In this document: positions 49,001-51,664 of the stretch, piece after piece
Numbering within the stretch: the stretch's first letter is position 1
Layout of the letters: every line of letters starts with the position of its first letter
Source: Teredinibacter franksiae
Lineage (GTDB): Bacteria; Pseudomonadota; Gammaproteobacteria; Pseudomonadales; Cellvibrionaceae
Direction of reading: 5' to 3'
Length of the DNA stretch: 64,000 bases
Assembly: GCF_014218805.1 (NCBI RefSeq)
Contig: NZ_JACJUV010000001.1
Coordinates: 1-64,000, forward strand
The notes under the pieces: model-generated
The model's input: the letters and a program-made list of their open reading frames with translations, nothing else
What the model was told of the DNA's origin: nothing
Databases searched by the model: none
Translations under genes and position numbers: made by a program

Positions 49001-49476
49001 ACGCCTACCGGATCATCACCACGGGAATCCAAATCTACAATTTCCGCTGGAGCCAGCGGACTCGCAGTAATATCCAGGTCGGGAAGCGCCTCCACGATTC
49101 GCGCCAGACGCACAAATCCGTGGCCTTCGTCCGCTGGGCCGCCTCCTGCAGCGGTTTCCTCTAGCACCTCATTAAGATCCACACCGGTCTCAAGCGCTTC
49201 CAGTAAAGCCGCTACATCCTCCCCTTCAATCGCATTCTCGTCGGCTACCGGCGCTTCTATACTTAACAAGTCCGTACTGACGAGCACTTCCCCGGATTCA
49301 TCCACAACCACTGTATTACCGTCGTTCAAAGCAAGCTCTACCTTGCCCCCAGGCCCGTTAACAATGGAGTCGCCCTCGAATACAACATCGCCGGGCTTGA
49401 GTTCACGCCAATCACCAGCAGCACTTTTGGCATAGTTAACTCCAGACACGGAAGAGACGGTCGCGATAGGGTTCAT
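25063..49476 (-). CDS. lapA: Giant LapA-like RTX adhesin, 8137 aa
   Basis: Secreted biofilm adhesin held at the outer membrane by its N-terminus. Residues 1-110 form the retention module (GDWRELKPGDVVFEGDSIVN) with a LapG site TAAG at 108-111. Then come 7 divergent Ig-like repeats, 14 near-identical 102-aa repeats, 1 divergent, two Calx-beta-like modules (VDGTATEGEDYTG, ESNETI), 40 more 102-aa repeats, 1 divergent, and cadherin/VCBS-like domains. Near residue 7430 is a VWA domain with MIDAS motif LDRSGSMGGS. Near residues 7965-8015 are RTX nonapeptides (GGAGNDLLFGGTGNDTL) that bind calcium. The end is a type I secretion signal. It follows its transporter and regulator genes with an 89-nt gap. 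Length may be mis-assembled because of the repeats. Confidence 0.95.
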   Translation of the reverse strand: MNPIATVSSVSGVNYAKSAAGDWRELKPGDVVFEGDSIVNGPGGKVELALNDGNTVVVDESGEVLVSTDLLSIEAPVADENAIEGEDVAALLEALETGVDLNEVLEETAAGGGPADEGHGFVRLARIVEALPDLDITASPLAPAEIVDLDSRGDDPVGVLFPSSNLTISGPATVTEGAPIGYTATLDDPAESDMSVTLNNGLVITIVAGESSGSAEITAFDDVYLGGSSISTAIADVDGGGLRNLSVSRTPVVTVINDDNDSTNVQLSATATVLEGGDITYTVTVPSPTIEALNVVLNDGTVITIPSGQSTASAVIQAGNNVYAGANATANTIESALGGGFESLEIDSTPALVLVSDVVDPTTLSLTASELVVEGGMITYAAVLDNPAGSDMTVTLDNGGIINIPAGSTSGEIELQVEDDVYLGGGQFTSAAIVATTGGNFEQLVVNSTATEVVDTTSITNLVLTATDSVVEGGAITYLATLDNPAGSDMTITLSNGLVISIPAGASAGAALFATSDDVYAVENTLSTVIVSAVGGNFESLNVSGESVVTTVLNDSDDTTLRLSANTSVSEGEDIVYTLSLDNPANSDLTVSLDNGETIIISAGSSQASINVPTNNFGSVLVAISDTSGGNFENLIVDTLPVLTQVQQVTQLSLSADQSVGEGESIVYTATLSSSAAAPMEVTLSNGLIISIAAGEASGEASILSADDVYVGGGTASAFIESTEGGNFSVLQIDSTPVTTSIIDDNDQTTLRIFGPASVNEGEPIVYTATLSNASASDVTVELSNGEVILIATGETSGSISISTSDDAYQSATTESVSISRASGGSFENLTLDGNVISTAINDIVDSTTVSLSATGSITEAGGTITYTAAVSNPTDTAMTVNLSNGATITIAAGDTSGAVDVVVAADEDVYLDGSNVSATIASTSGGNFESVIIDSTAAVTSISDTIDATTVSLGATGSITEAGGTITYTATATNPTDTAMTVNLSNGATITIAAGDTSGAVDVVVAADEDVYVDGSSISTTIASTSGGNFESVIIDSTAAVTSISDTIDATTVSLGATGSITEAGGTITYTAAVTNPTDTAMTVNLSNGAIITIAAGDTSGAVDVVVAADEDVYVDGSSISTIIDSTSGGNFESVIIDSTAAVTSISDTVDVTTVSLGATGSITEAGGTITYTAAVTNPTDTAMTVNLSNGAIITIAAGDTTGSVDIVVAADEDVYLDGSNVSATIASTSGGNFETVTIDSTPAVTTITDTVDATTVSLSATGSITEAGGTISYTAAVTNPTDTAMTVNLSNGAIITIAAGDTSGAVDVVVAADEDVYVDGSNVSATIASTSGGNFESVIIDSTPATTAVTDTVDATTVSLSATGSINEAGGTITYTAAVSNPTDTAMTVNLSNGAIITIAAGDTSGAVDVVVAADEDVYLDGSLLSATIASTSGGNFESVTIDSTAAVTSISDTVDATTVSLGATGSITEAGGMITYTATVTNPTDTAMTVNLSNGAIITVAAGDSSGSVDVIIAADEDVYLDGSSISTIIDSTSGGNFESVIIDSTAAVTTIADTVDATTVSLGATGSITEAGGTITYTAAVTNPTDTAMTVNLSNGAIITIAAGDTTGSVDVVVAADEDVYLDGSSISTIIDSTSGGNFESVIIDSTAAVTSISDTVDATTVSLSATGSITEAGGTITYTAAVTNPTDTAMTVNLSNGATITIAAGDTSGAVDVVVAADEDVYVDGSSISTTIASTSGGNFESVIIDSTPATTAVTDTVDSTTVSLSATGSITEAGGTISYTATVTNPTDTAMTVNLSNGAIITIAVGDSSGSVDVVVAADEDVYLDGSNVSATIASTSGGNFESVTIDSAAAVTSISDTVDATTVSLGATGSITEAGGTITYTAVVTNPTDTAMTVNLSNGAIITIAAGDTSGAVDVVVAADEDVYVDGSNVSATIASTSGGNFESVTIDSTPAVTTITDTVDATTVSLGATGSITEAGGTITYTAAVTNPTDTAMTVNLSNGAIITIAAGDTSGAVDVVVAADEDVYVDGTSISTTIASTSGGNFESVLIDSTPATTAVTDTVDSTTVSLSATGSITEAGGTITYTAAVTNPTDTAMTVTLSNLETITIAAGDTTGSVDVVVAADEDVYLDGSSISANIASTSGGNFESVTIDSTPATTAVTDTVDATTVSLSATGSITEAGGTITYTAAVTSPTDTVMTVNLSNGATITVAAGDSSGSVDVVVAADEDVYVDGSSASVTINSTTGGSFESVLIDNTPAVTSIADTIDTTVLSLSATPTVSEGGAITYTASLTNLAGSDLTINLSNGQSLTILAGDNSATVDVVAADDLYSGSKSESVTISSASGGSFENLTVDPTSATTTIIDDSDTVFARLVQDTSSFIENGGSGTYSVQLVDGGGNPVDVALGETVTVALNYSGSAAATEYDGEQITVTINGGTSEANFTVSSVDDAVSESNETIIVDMVSVVDSGSFESITLDTEFSQVTTTIIDDDGFPQLSINDVTIDEDAGVAVFTVTLSPVSASTVSIEYDTVDGTATEGEDYTGSSGSLTFLPGESVQYINVPILDDNFADNGETFSVILSAPINANIADSSGLAIVNDDADTANLTLSATNSIAESGGMITYTAAVTNPTDTAMTVNLSSGASITIAAGDTSGAVDVVVAADEDVYVDGSNISVTIASTSGGNFESVTIDSTPAVTSIADTVDATTVSLSATGSITEAGGVITYTAAVSNPTDTAMTVNLSNGATITVAAGDSSGSVDVIIAADEDVYLDGSSISTIIDSTSGGNFESVIIDSVAAVTTIADTVDATTVSLSATGSITEAGGAITYTAVVTNPTDTAMTVNLSNGATITVAAGDSSGSVDVIIAADEDVYLDGSSISTIIDSTSGGNFESVIIDSTPATTAVTDTVDSTTVSLSATGSITEAGGTITYTAAVTNPTDTAMTVNLSNGAIITIAAGGTSGAVDVVVAADEDVYVDGSNVSATIASTSGGNFESVIIDSAAAVTTIADTVDATTVSLSATGSVTEAGGTISYTATVTNPTDTAMTVNLSNGATITIAAGDTSGAVDVVVAADEDVYLDGSNVSATIASTSGGNFESVIIDSTPAVTSIADTVDATTVSLGATGSITEAGGMITYTAAVTNPTDTAMTVNLSNGAIITIAAGDTSGAVDVVVAADEDVYVDGASISANIASTSGGNFESVTIDSTPAVTSIADTVDATTVSLSATGSITEAGGTITYTAAVTNPTDTSMTVNLSNGAIITIAAGDTSGAVDVVVAADEDVYVDGASISANIASTSGGNFESVTIDSTPAVTSISDTIDSTTVSLSATGSITEAGGTITYTAAVTNPTDTAMIVNLSNGATITIAAGDSSGSVDVVVAADEDVYLDGSSISATIASTSGGNFESVTIDSTAAVTSISDTIDSTTVSLSATGSITEAGGTITYTAAVTNPTDTAMIVNLSNGATITIAAGDSSGTVDVIVAADEDVYVDGSSISTIIDSTSGGNFESVIIDSTAAVTTIADTVDATTVSLSATGSITEAGGAITYTAAVTNPTDTAMIVNLSNGAIITIAAGDTSGAVDVVVAADEDVYLDGSSLSATIASTSGGNFESVTIDSTPAVTTITDTVDATTVSLGATGSITEAGGTITYTAAVTNPTDTAMTVNLSNGATITVAAGDSSGSVDVIIAADEDVYLDGSSISTIIDSTSGGNFESVIIDSAAAVTTIADTVDATTVSLSATGSVTEAGGTISYTAAVTNPTDTSMTVNLSNGAIITIAAGDSSGSVDVVVAADEDVYVDGSNISATIASTSGGNFESVTIDSTPAVTTITDTVDATTVSLSATGSITEAGGTISYTATVTNPTDTAMIVNLSNGATITIAAGDSSGSVDLVVAADEDVYLDGSNVSATIASTSGGNFESVTIDSTAAVTSISDTVDATTVSLSATGSVTEAGGTITYTAAVTNPTDTAMTVNLSNGAIITIAAGDTSGAVDVVVAADEDVYLDGSSISATIDSTSGGNFESVTIDSTPAVTTITDTVDATTVSLGATGSITEAGGTITYTAAVTNPTDTAMTVNLSNGATITVAAGDSSGSVDVVVAADEDVYLDGSSISATIASTSGGNFESVTIDSTAAVTSISDTIDSTTVSLSATGSITEAGGTITYTAAVTNPTDTAMTVNLSNGATITIAAGDSSGTVDVIVAADEDVYVDGSSISTIIASTSGGNFESVIIDSTAAVTTIADTVDATTVSLGATGSITEAGGTITYTAAVTNPTDTAMTVNLSNGATITIAAGDSSGSLDVAFAEDEDVYVDGSTVSATIASTSGGNFESVTIDSTPAVTTITDTVDATTISLGATGSITEAGGTITYTAAVTNPTETAMTVNLSNGATITIAAGDTSGNVDVIIAADEDVYLDGSSISATIDSTSGGNFESVTIDSTPAVTSIADTVDATTVSLSATGSITEAGGTITYTAAVTNPTDTSMTVNLSNGAIITIAAGDSSGSVDVVVAADEDVYLDGSNVSATIASTSGGNFESVIIDSTEAVTSIVDTVDATTVSLSATGSITEAGGTISYTATVTNPTDTAMTVNLSNGATITIAAGDTSGAVDVVVAADEDVYLDGSNVSATIASTSGGNFESVTIDSTPAVTTITDTVDATTVSLSATGSITEAGGTISYTAAVTNPTDTSMTVNLSNGAIITIAAGDSSGSVDVVVAADEDVYVDGSNISATIASTSGGNFESVTIDSTPAVTTITDTVDATTVSLSATGSITEAGGTISYTATVTNPTDTAMTVNLSNGATITIAAGDTSGAVDVVVAADEDVYVDDSSISATIASTSGGNFESVTIDSTAAVTSISDTVDATTVSLGATGSITEAGGTITYTAAVTNPTDTAMTVNLSNGGTITIAAGDSSGTVDVIVAADEDVYLDGSSLSATIASTSGGNFESVTIDSTPAVTTITDTVDATTVSLGATGSITEAGGTITYTATVTNPTDTAMTVTLSNLETITIAAGDSSGTVDVVVAADEDVYLDGSSISATIASTSGGNFESVTIDSTPAVTTITDTVDATTVSLGATGSITEAGGTITYTAAVTNPTETAMTVNLSNGATITIAAGDTSGNVDVIIAADEDVYLDGSSISATIDSTSGGNFESVTIDSTPAVTSIADTVDATTVSLSATGSITEAGGTITYTAAVTNPTDTSMTVNLSNGAIITIAAGDSSGSVDVVVAADEDVYVDGSSISATIASTSGGNFESVIIDSTAAVTSISDTVDATTVSLGATGSITEAGGTITYTAAVTNPTDTAMTVNLSNGAIITIAAGDTSGAVDVVVAADEDVYVDGSNVSATIASTSGGNFESVIIDSTAAVTTIADTVDATTVSLSATGSITEAGGAITYTAAVTNPTDTAMTVNLSNGATITIAVGDSSGSVDVVVAADEDVYLDGSNVSATIASTSGGNFESVTIDSTAAVTSISDTVDATTVSLSATGSVTEAGGAITYTAAVTNPTDTAMTVNLSNGAIITIAAGDTSGAVDVVVAADEDVYVDGSSISATIASTSGGNFESVTIDSTPAVTTITDTVDATTVSLGATGSITEAGGTITYTAAVTNPTDTAMTVNLSNGGTITIAAGDSSGAVDVVVAADEDVYLDGSSLSATIASTSGGNFESVTIDSTPAVTTITDTVDATTVSLSATGSITEAGGTITYTAAVTNPTDTAMTVNLSNGATITIAAGDTSGAVDVVVAADEDVYVDDSSISATIASTSGGNFESVTIDSTPAVTTITDTVDATTVSLGATGSITEAGGTITYTAAVTNPTDTAMTVNLSNGATITIAAGDSSGNVDVIIAADEDVYLDGSSISATIDSTSGGNFESVTIDSTPAVTTITDTVDATTVSLGATGSITEAGGTITYTAAVTNPTDTAMTVNLSNGATITVAAGDSSGSVDVIIAADEDVYLDGSSISTIIDSTSGGNFESVIIDSAAAVTTIADTVDATTVSLSATGSVTEAGGTISYTAAVTNPTDTSMTVNLSNGAIITIAAGDSSGSVDVVVAADEDVYVDGSNISATIASTSGGNFESVTIDSTPAVTSIADTVDATTVSLSATGSITEAGGTISYTATVTNPTDTAMTVNLSNGATITIAAGDTSGAVDVVVAADEDVYVDGSSISTIIDSTSGGNFESVIIDSTAAVTTIADTVDATTVSLGATGSITEAGGTITYTATVTNPTDTAMTVNLSNGATITIAAGDTSGAVDVVVAADEDVYVDGSSISTIIDSTSGGNFESVTIDSTPAVTTIADTVDATTVSLGATGSITEAGGTITYTAAVTNPTETAMTVNLSNGATITIAAGDTSGNVDVIIAADEDVYLDGSSISATIDSTSGGNFESVTIDSTPAVTSIADTVDATTVSLSATGSITEAGGTITYTAAVTNPTDTSMTVNLSNGAIITIAAGDSSGSVDVVVAADEDVYVDGSSISTIIASTSGGNFESVIIDSTAAVTSISDTIDATTVSLGATGSITEAGGTITYTAAVTNPTDTAMTVNLSNGATITVAAGDSSGSVDVIIAADEDVYLDGSSISTIIDSTSGGNFESVTIDSTPAVTTITDTVDATTVSLGATGSITEAGGTITYTATVANPTDAAMTVTLSNLETITIAAGDSSGTVDVVVAADEDVYVDGSSISTIIDSTSGGNFESVIIDSTPAVTSVVDTLDVTNIALAATNSVNEGELITYTATLTNPAESATTVTLSNGAVIAIAAGASLGAVSVLAGNGSSASVTIIATSGGNFESLVVDNTPAVTVIVDLPPQITVTALDVTEESLVSGDVVATYVSSDPGGDPLSHQLLNNANGYFVLVGNQIQLTQVGVDAINNDVLDLTSLDITVEVTADAISVSDTDTSNITRIDEVPSTTPENYSAVEGSTLTVTAAAGVLANDSDPEGNVLSALEFATDVAGNNSATVNGSNTVTTALGGTVTLFSDGSFSYVAPTSLDHSLSENLVDSFTYRASDGVKNSDWTQVTIDVSDTAPIAANDNDSVGFGETAIGSVISGLGGDGNGADTLGQDASQVISVEFKGVTYSGFNGSGDLVINADYGTLIVNQNGSYSYASSQALSPVAIGGGDVSTWTSAGVTLYGFNAGTAFENAGVLNLAAGNGTGNITYSADEGLGLNSPGGADRNNELDQRNGNAEAIALDLNANAAVATFTLGAVGGNDGGQWYVYDASMNLVDTSTFPSGATEVNINPGSTFRYVVFTANDNDDDYRVLSATYTPDVNLSESVIYRIEDSDGDQTSAVLTLSHDPVPFAIDNSNTAYESSLANGTEVGTRSAISSGNLLDNDEGLNSTADISEIVFGGTVYTPDAVGVITVNSSQGQLVVYTQDDLANGVRAGDYEYTILSNNLAGDNSSEVFSYTLDDGDNVSSADLTINFVDDAPVGGDIVSTIRASEEVSTYNLVVVLDRSGSMGGSRIEIARNALSELFDSYDGVGNVNIQIFDFSADVTNSGWYSDNINGAVDYLNNINTGGGTQYSTALNGVMTDFAPPAGDKTLVYFISDGEPSGGYDVDSTLQSTWETFLTNNNVDISFGIGVGDVSLASLEPIAFPNQDLSGNGTDDYAIQVADASALSDTLLATLDSGLVSGSISILEGDGTSGFFVGADGGYIESVVIDGTTYTYSPGVLEDIAITTELGGTISVDFQTGAYNYRVEVDATITGAQEQFTITAVDSDGDSLTAGLTINLEYSPPLDANRDTIISNSQDGTFSVTDAALLHNDIAAQNGAVTFVGNAVNGSVSGPGPSTFSLAAVLLSEDDFGMVAGEINEVAGDGETAPVNNSIATAVDFTDRSLFGSDGSALGGLNRTGYSAAYYGSLNSDGAAANGSDEDWLHLQLVEGENIWFDIDNAGVGVDMSIYDASGNFIQTIADNGQPWGGYTAASTGDYYAQITTTDTGSGNYELYMTIDTSGANYEVTTFEYTVAEGMLTDSSFADVRFVSGTTITGSDSDEILIGGVNDDSLVGAEGKDALIGDAGNDILDGGAGNDLLFGGTGNDTLTGGFGADVFAWELGDGASMGSPANDQITDFDTSNTGDAIDLRDLLIDETDATLTDYLYVEVQAGNTIIHVSSNGGFDDGIYNSAMEDQSIELTGVDLVTAFGGDQSAIIQDLVSRGKLLTE
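29428..41667 (-). repeat. Adhesin repeat array A: 40 units of 306 bp
   Basis: The Glu-Ala codons of the EAGG motif recur from 29678 to 41612, a distance of exactly 39 x 306, so 40 in-frame units of 102 residues. The unit consensus begins DTVDATTVSLSATGSITEAG and ends NFESVTIDSTPAVT. Units differ mainly at a limited set of codons. Not a CRISPR or mobile repeat: it is coding tandem duplication. Confidence 0.97.
42667..46950 (-). repeat. Adhesin repeat array B: 14 units of 306 bp
   Basis: The same unit as array A; phase markers run from 42917 to 46895, exactly 13 x 306. It is separated from array A by about 1 kb that codes for a divergent Ig-like repeat and two Calx-beta-like modules. It lies nearer the N-terminus of the adhesin. 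Confidence 0.97.
49144..49158 (-). other. Predicted LapG cleavage site in the adhesin
   Basis: Codons 107-111 encode E-T-A-A-G. Known LapA proteins are cut between the two Ala of TAAG at almost the same distance from the N-terminus. A lapG gene is present in the window, so cleavage between Ala109 and Ala110 is expected. Confidence 0.8.
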
Positions 49477-49565
49477 AGGTCAGTCCTAGTTGCAATCAGT
49501 TGCTTTGAACAAAAAAATGGAATTTAGGGGAGAAGCATAAATTAATATGCGCGCCATATACTGCA

Positions 49566-50234
49566 CTAAAGGGCAGGTCTGTTAGACGAATTTTGGATAG
49601 ATGGGCGGGAAACCTGGATATTATTGAGGAGCAAGGCCAATTCAACGCGATTCCGCACGTTAAGCTTGCTAAAAATGGAGGTTATGTGGGCTTTTACCGT
49701 TCTTTCTTTAATATTGATTGCAGCGGATATTTCAGCGTTGGTCGCGCCCTGAGCAACCCATTGGCCCACGGTAATTTCTCGCTGGCTGAGTATGCCTGCA
49801 TATCGTTCAACCCCGGTTTTTTTTTGTTCAGTATTTGGCCAAGGTTTTTGACTTAACGCCGCCATTACCCGCTTGAGCAGCTTATTGCCAACCCAAAGGC
49901 CACCATGACTAACCACCAGCATCATTTCCCGCATACGGCTGGGAGCCGATAGCGTGTGGCCATAACCCACTGCACCTGCTTTTATAACCTCTATGGCCTC
50001 GATCAAATTAGGCGTTCGACTTAACACAAACACTTTACGCCCTGTTGCCACACAGCTTTCTAACCAAGCGTGTTTTTCATCGTTTTGGAGGTTCGAATAA
50101 TCAACAAAAATAAGGGATTCATCAAAGTTATCAAAACGCGGGGGAAGCCCACAAAAAAAGGACGAACCAGGAAAGGCCTCCTTCCAACTTGGCAGGTGTT
50201 GTGACGAAGAGCTAATAAAAATAGGCGTCTTCAT
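49566..50234 (-). CDS. LuxR/CsgD-like regulator in the lap operon
   Basis: 222 aa. The C-terminal about 70 residues are a GerE-type helix-turn-helix: LSQREITVGQWVAQGATNAE, then INIKERTVKAHITSIFSKLN and VRNRVELAL. The N-terminal part has receiver-like strands (SLIFVDYSNL, KVFVLSRT, GAVGYGHTL), but the N-terminal acidic pair is missing (PIFISSSSQ), so it is likely an unphosphorylated pseudo-receiver, as in CsgD. Its start overlaps the lapC stop by 4 bases, and it precedes lapA by 89 nt. It probably controls adhesin transcription; the regulated promoter is inferred. Confidence 0.85.
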   Translation of the reverse strand: MKTPIFISSSSQHLPSWKEAFPGSSFFCGLPPRFDNFDESLIFVDYSNLQNDEKHAWLESCVATGRKVFVLSRTPNLIEAIEVIKAGAVGYGHTLSAPSRMREMMLVVSHGGLWVGNKLLKRVMAALSQKPWPNTEQKKTGVERYAGILSQREITVGQWVAQGATNAEISAAINIKERTVKAHITSIFSKLNVRNRVELALLLNNIQVSRPSIQNSSNRPAL

Positions 50235-51664
50235 TTTTCCGACAATGCGTATTGTTTAGCACGCAAGAGCGGCTTGAGCATATAGGCTAAAATAGTTTTC
50301 TTGCCTGTTAACACATCTACTGTGGCAACCATTCCAGGGATAATCGGTTTACCTACACCAAGGCTAGATTCGAAAGTGCGTACTCTTACAATATAAAAGG
50401 GGTTACCGTTCTCATCCATTACGGTATCCGCGCCAATATGTTCTACCTTGGCATCGAGCCCGCCATACACGACAAAATCGTAGGCCGTAAATTTAACGTT
50501 AGCAAGTTGCCCCGGATGTAAAAAAGCAATATCTTGGGGCTTAATGCGCGCCTCCAACAACAGACTGTCATCCAACGGAATAATCTCTACAATCTCTTTT
50601 CCAGAGAGCACCACCCCACCGATAGTGTTATAAAAGAGTCTTTTTATTGTTCCCCGCACCGGAGAGCGCACAGCCGTTTGTTTTACCCTATCACTCAAAC
50701 CTGACGAAGCCCCCTGCAGCACACTGAGCCGCGCCATGGCAATAGACATGTTCTCGCGTATATCATTTTTAAAATTGAGTTCTACCTCAATAAACTTTTG
50801 CTTGGCCTCAGCTATGGCTGAATGCAAGCGACGAATTTGTGCGAGGGCCTGATCTCGCTCGCCAACCATATTGGCTAAATCCCTTTGCAAGCGCAAAATC
50901 TCCACTTCCGATACTGCACCCGATGCCACCAATGGTCGGGTCACCTCCAGCTCACGCTCCGCCAATCTTGCGGTTTTTATGGCGCGATCACGAGCGGCTT
51001 CGGCCTCCACAAACTCCTCTTCTCTTTGGGTAATTTGCTGCTGGGCTATCTTTTTCAGCACCTCCAGTTCCTCATGACTGGTTTCAAACAGCCGCCGCTC
51101 ATGCTTAACTAGCGCTGGCGCAGCGGTTTGGAGGTCATTTCCTGGAATGAAATCAGTATCCTCAACCACCGCACGAAGCCGAACAATTTTCGCCGTCAGC
51201 GCCAGTAGCTCCGCATTACTCTCAGAAAAATTGGATTGAAAGCGAGTGGCATCTAGCTTTATCAGTAACTGGCCTTTCTCAACAATATCGCCTTCTTTCA
51301 TGCGAATATCAGTGATCACACCACCGTCCAGTGATTGCAGAATCTGCACTTGCTGCGAAGGTATAACCTTACCTTCGCCCCGCGTTACCTGGTCCACTTC
51401 GGCAAAGGCAGACCAAACAATTAATACTACTATTGTGGTACAAAGCGTATAAAACATTATCCGTGTTTTTATCGGGTTTTGCTCTACGCGCGCGCGATCT
51501 GCGCTCTCTTCCCATGTTAAGGAATCCGCTTCATCCGGTGCGGTATCAATGGCTTCCAGAATTTTATCTAGCGGTTTTACTGCAATGTTTCTCAGGCGCT
51601 TTTTATTCTCGGTTGCGTCATTTTTGTTCGCGGCGCCGCTGTCAGGTATCACAGGCTTACTCAT
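50231..51664 (-). CDS. lapC: Type I secretion membrane-fusion protein (HlyD/LapC family)
   Basis: 477 aa. A short cytoplasmic N-terminus is followed by one membrane helix (IMFYTLCTTIVVLIVWSAFA), then a barrel-sandwich half (GEGKVIPSQQVQILQSLDGG), a long coiled coil (about 150-330), the second lipoyl half (TAVRSPVRGTIKRLFYNTIG), and a beta-barrel end (PGMVATVDVLTGKKTI). This is the periplasmic adaptor that joins the ABC exporter to the TolC-like pore. ATG overlaps the lapB stop (ATGA), showing coupled translation. Confidence 0.93.
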   Translation of the reverse strand: MSKPVIPDSGAANKNDATENKKRLRNIAVKPLDKILEAIDTAPDEADSLTWEESADRARVEQNPIKTRIMFYTLCTTIVVLIVWSAFAEVDQVTRGEGKVIPSQQVQILQSLDGGVITDIRMKEGDIVEKGQLLIKLDATRFQSNFSESNAELLALTAKIVRLRAVVEDTDFIPGNDLQTAAPALVKHERRLFETSHEELEVLKKIAQQQITQREEEFVEAEAARDRAIKTARLAERELEVTRPLVASGAVSEVEILRLQRDLANMVGERDQALAQIRRLHSAIAEAKQKFIEVELNFKNDIRENMSIAMARLSVLQGASSGLSDRVKQTAVRSPVRGTIKRLFYNTIGGVVLSGKEIVEIIPLDDSLLLEARIKPQDIAFLHPGQLANVKFTAYDFVVYGGLDAKVEHIGADTVMDENGNPFYIVRVRTFESSLGVGKPIIPGMVATVDVLTGKKTILAYMLKPLLRAKQYALSEK

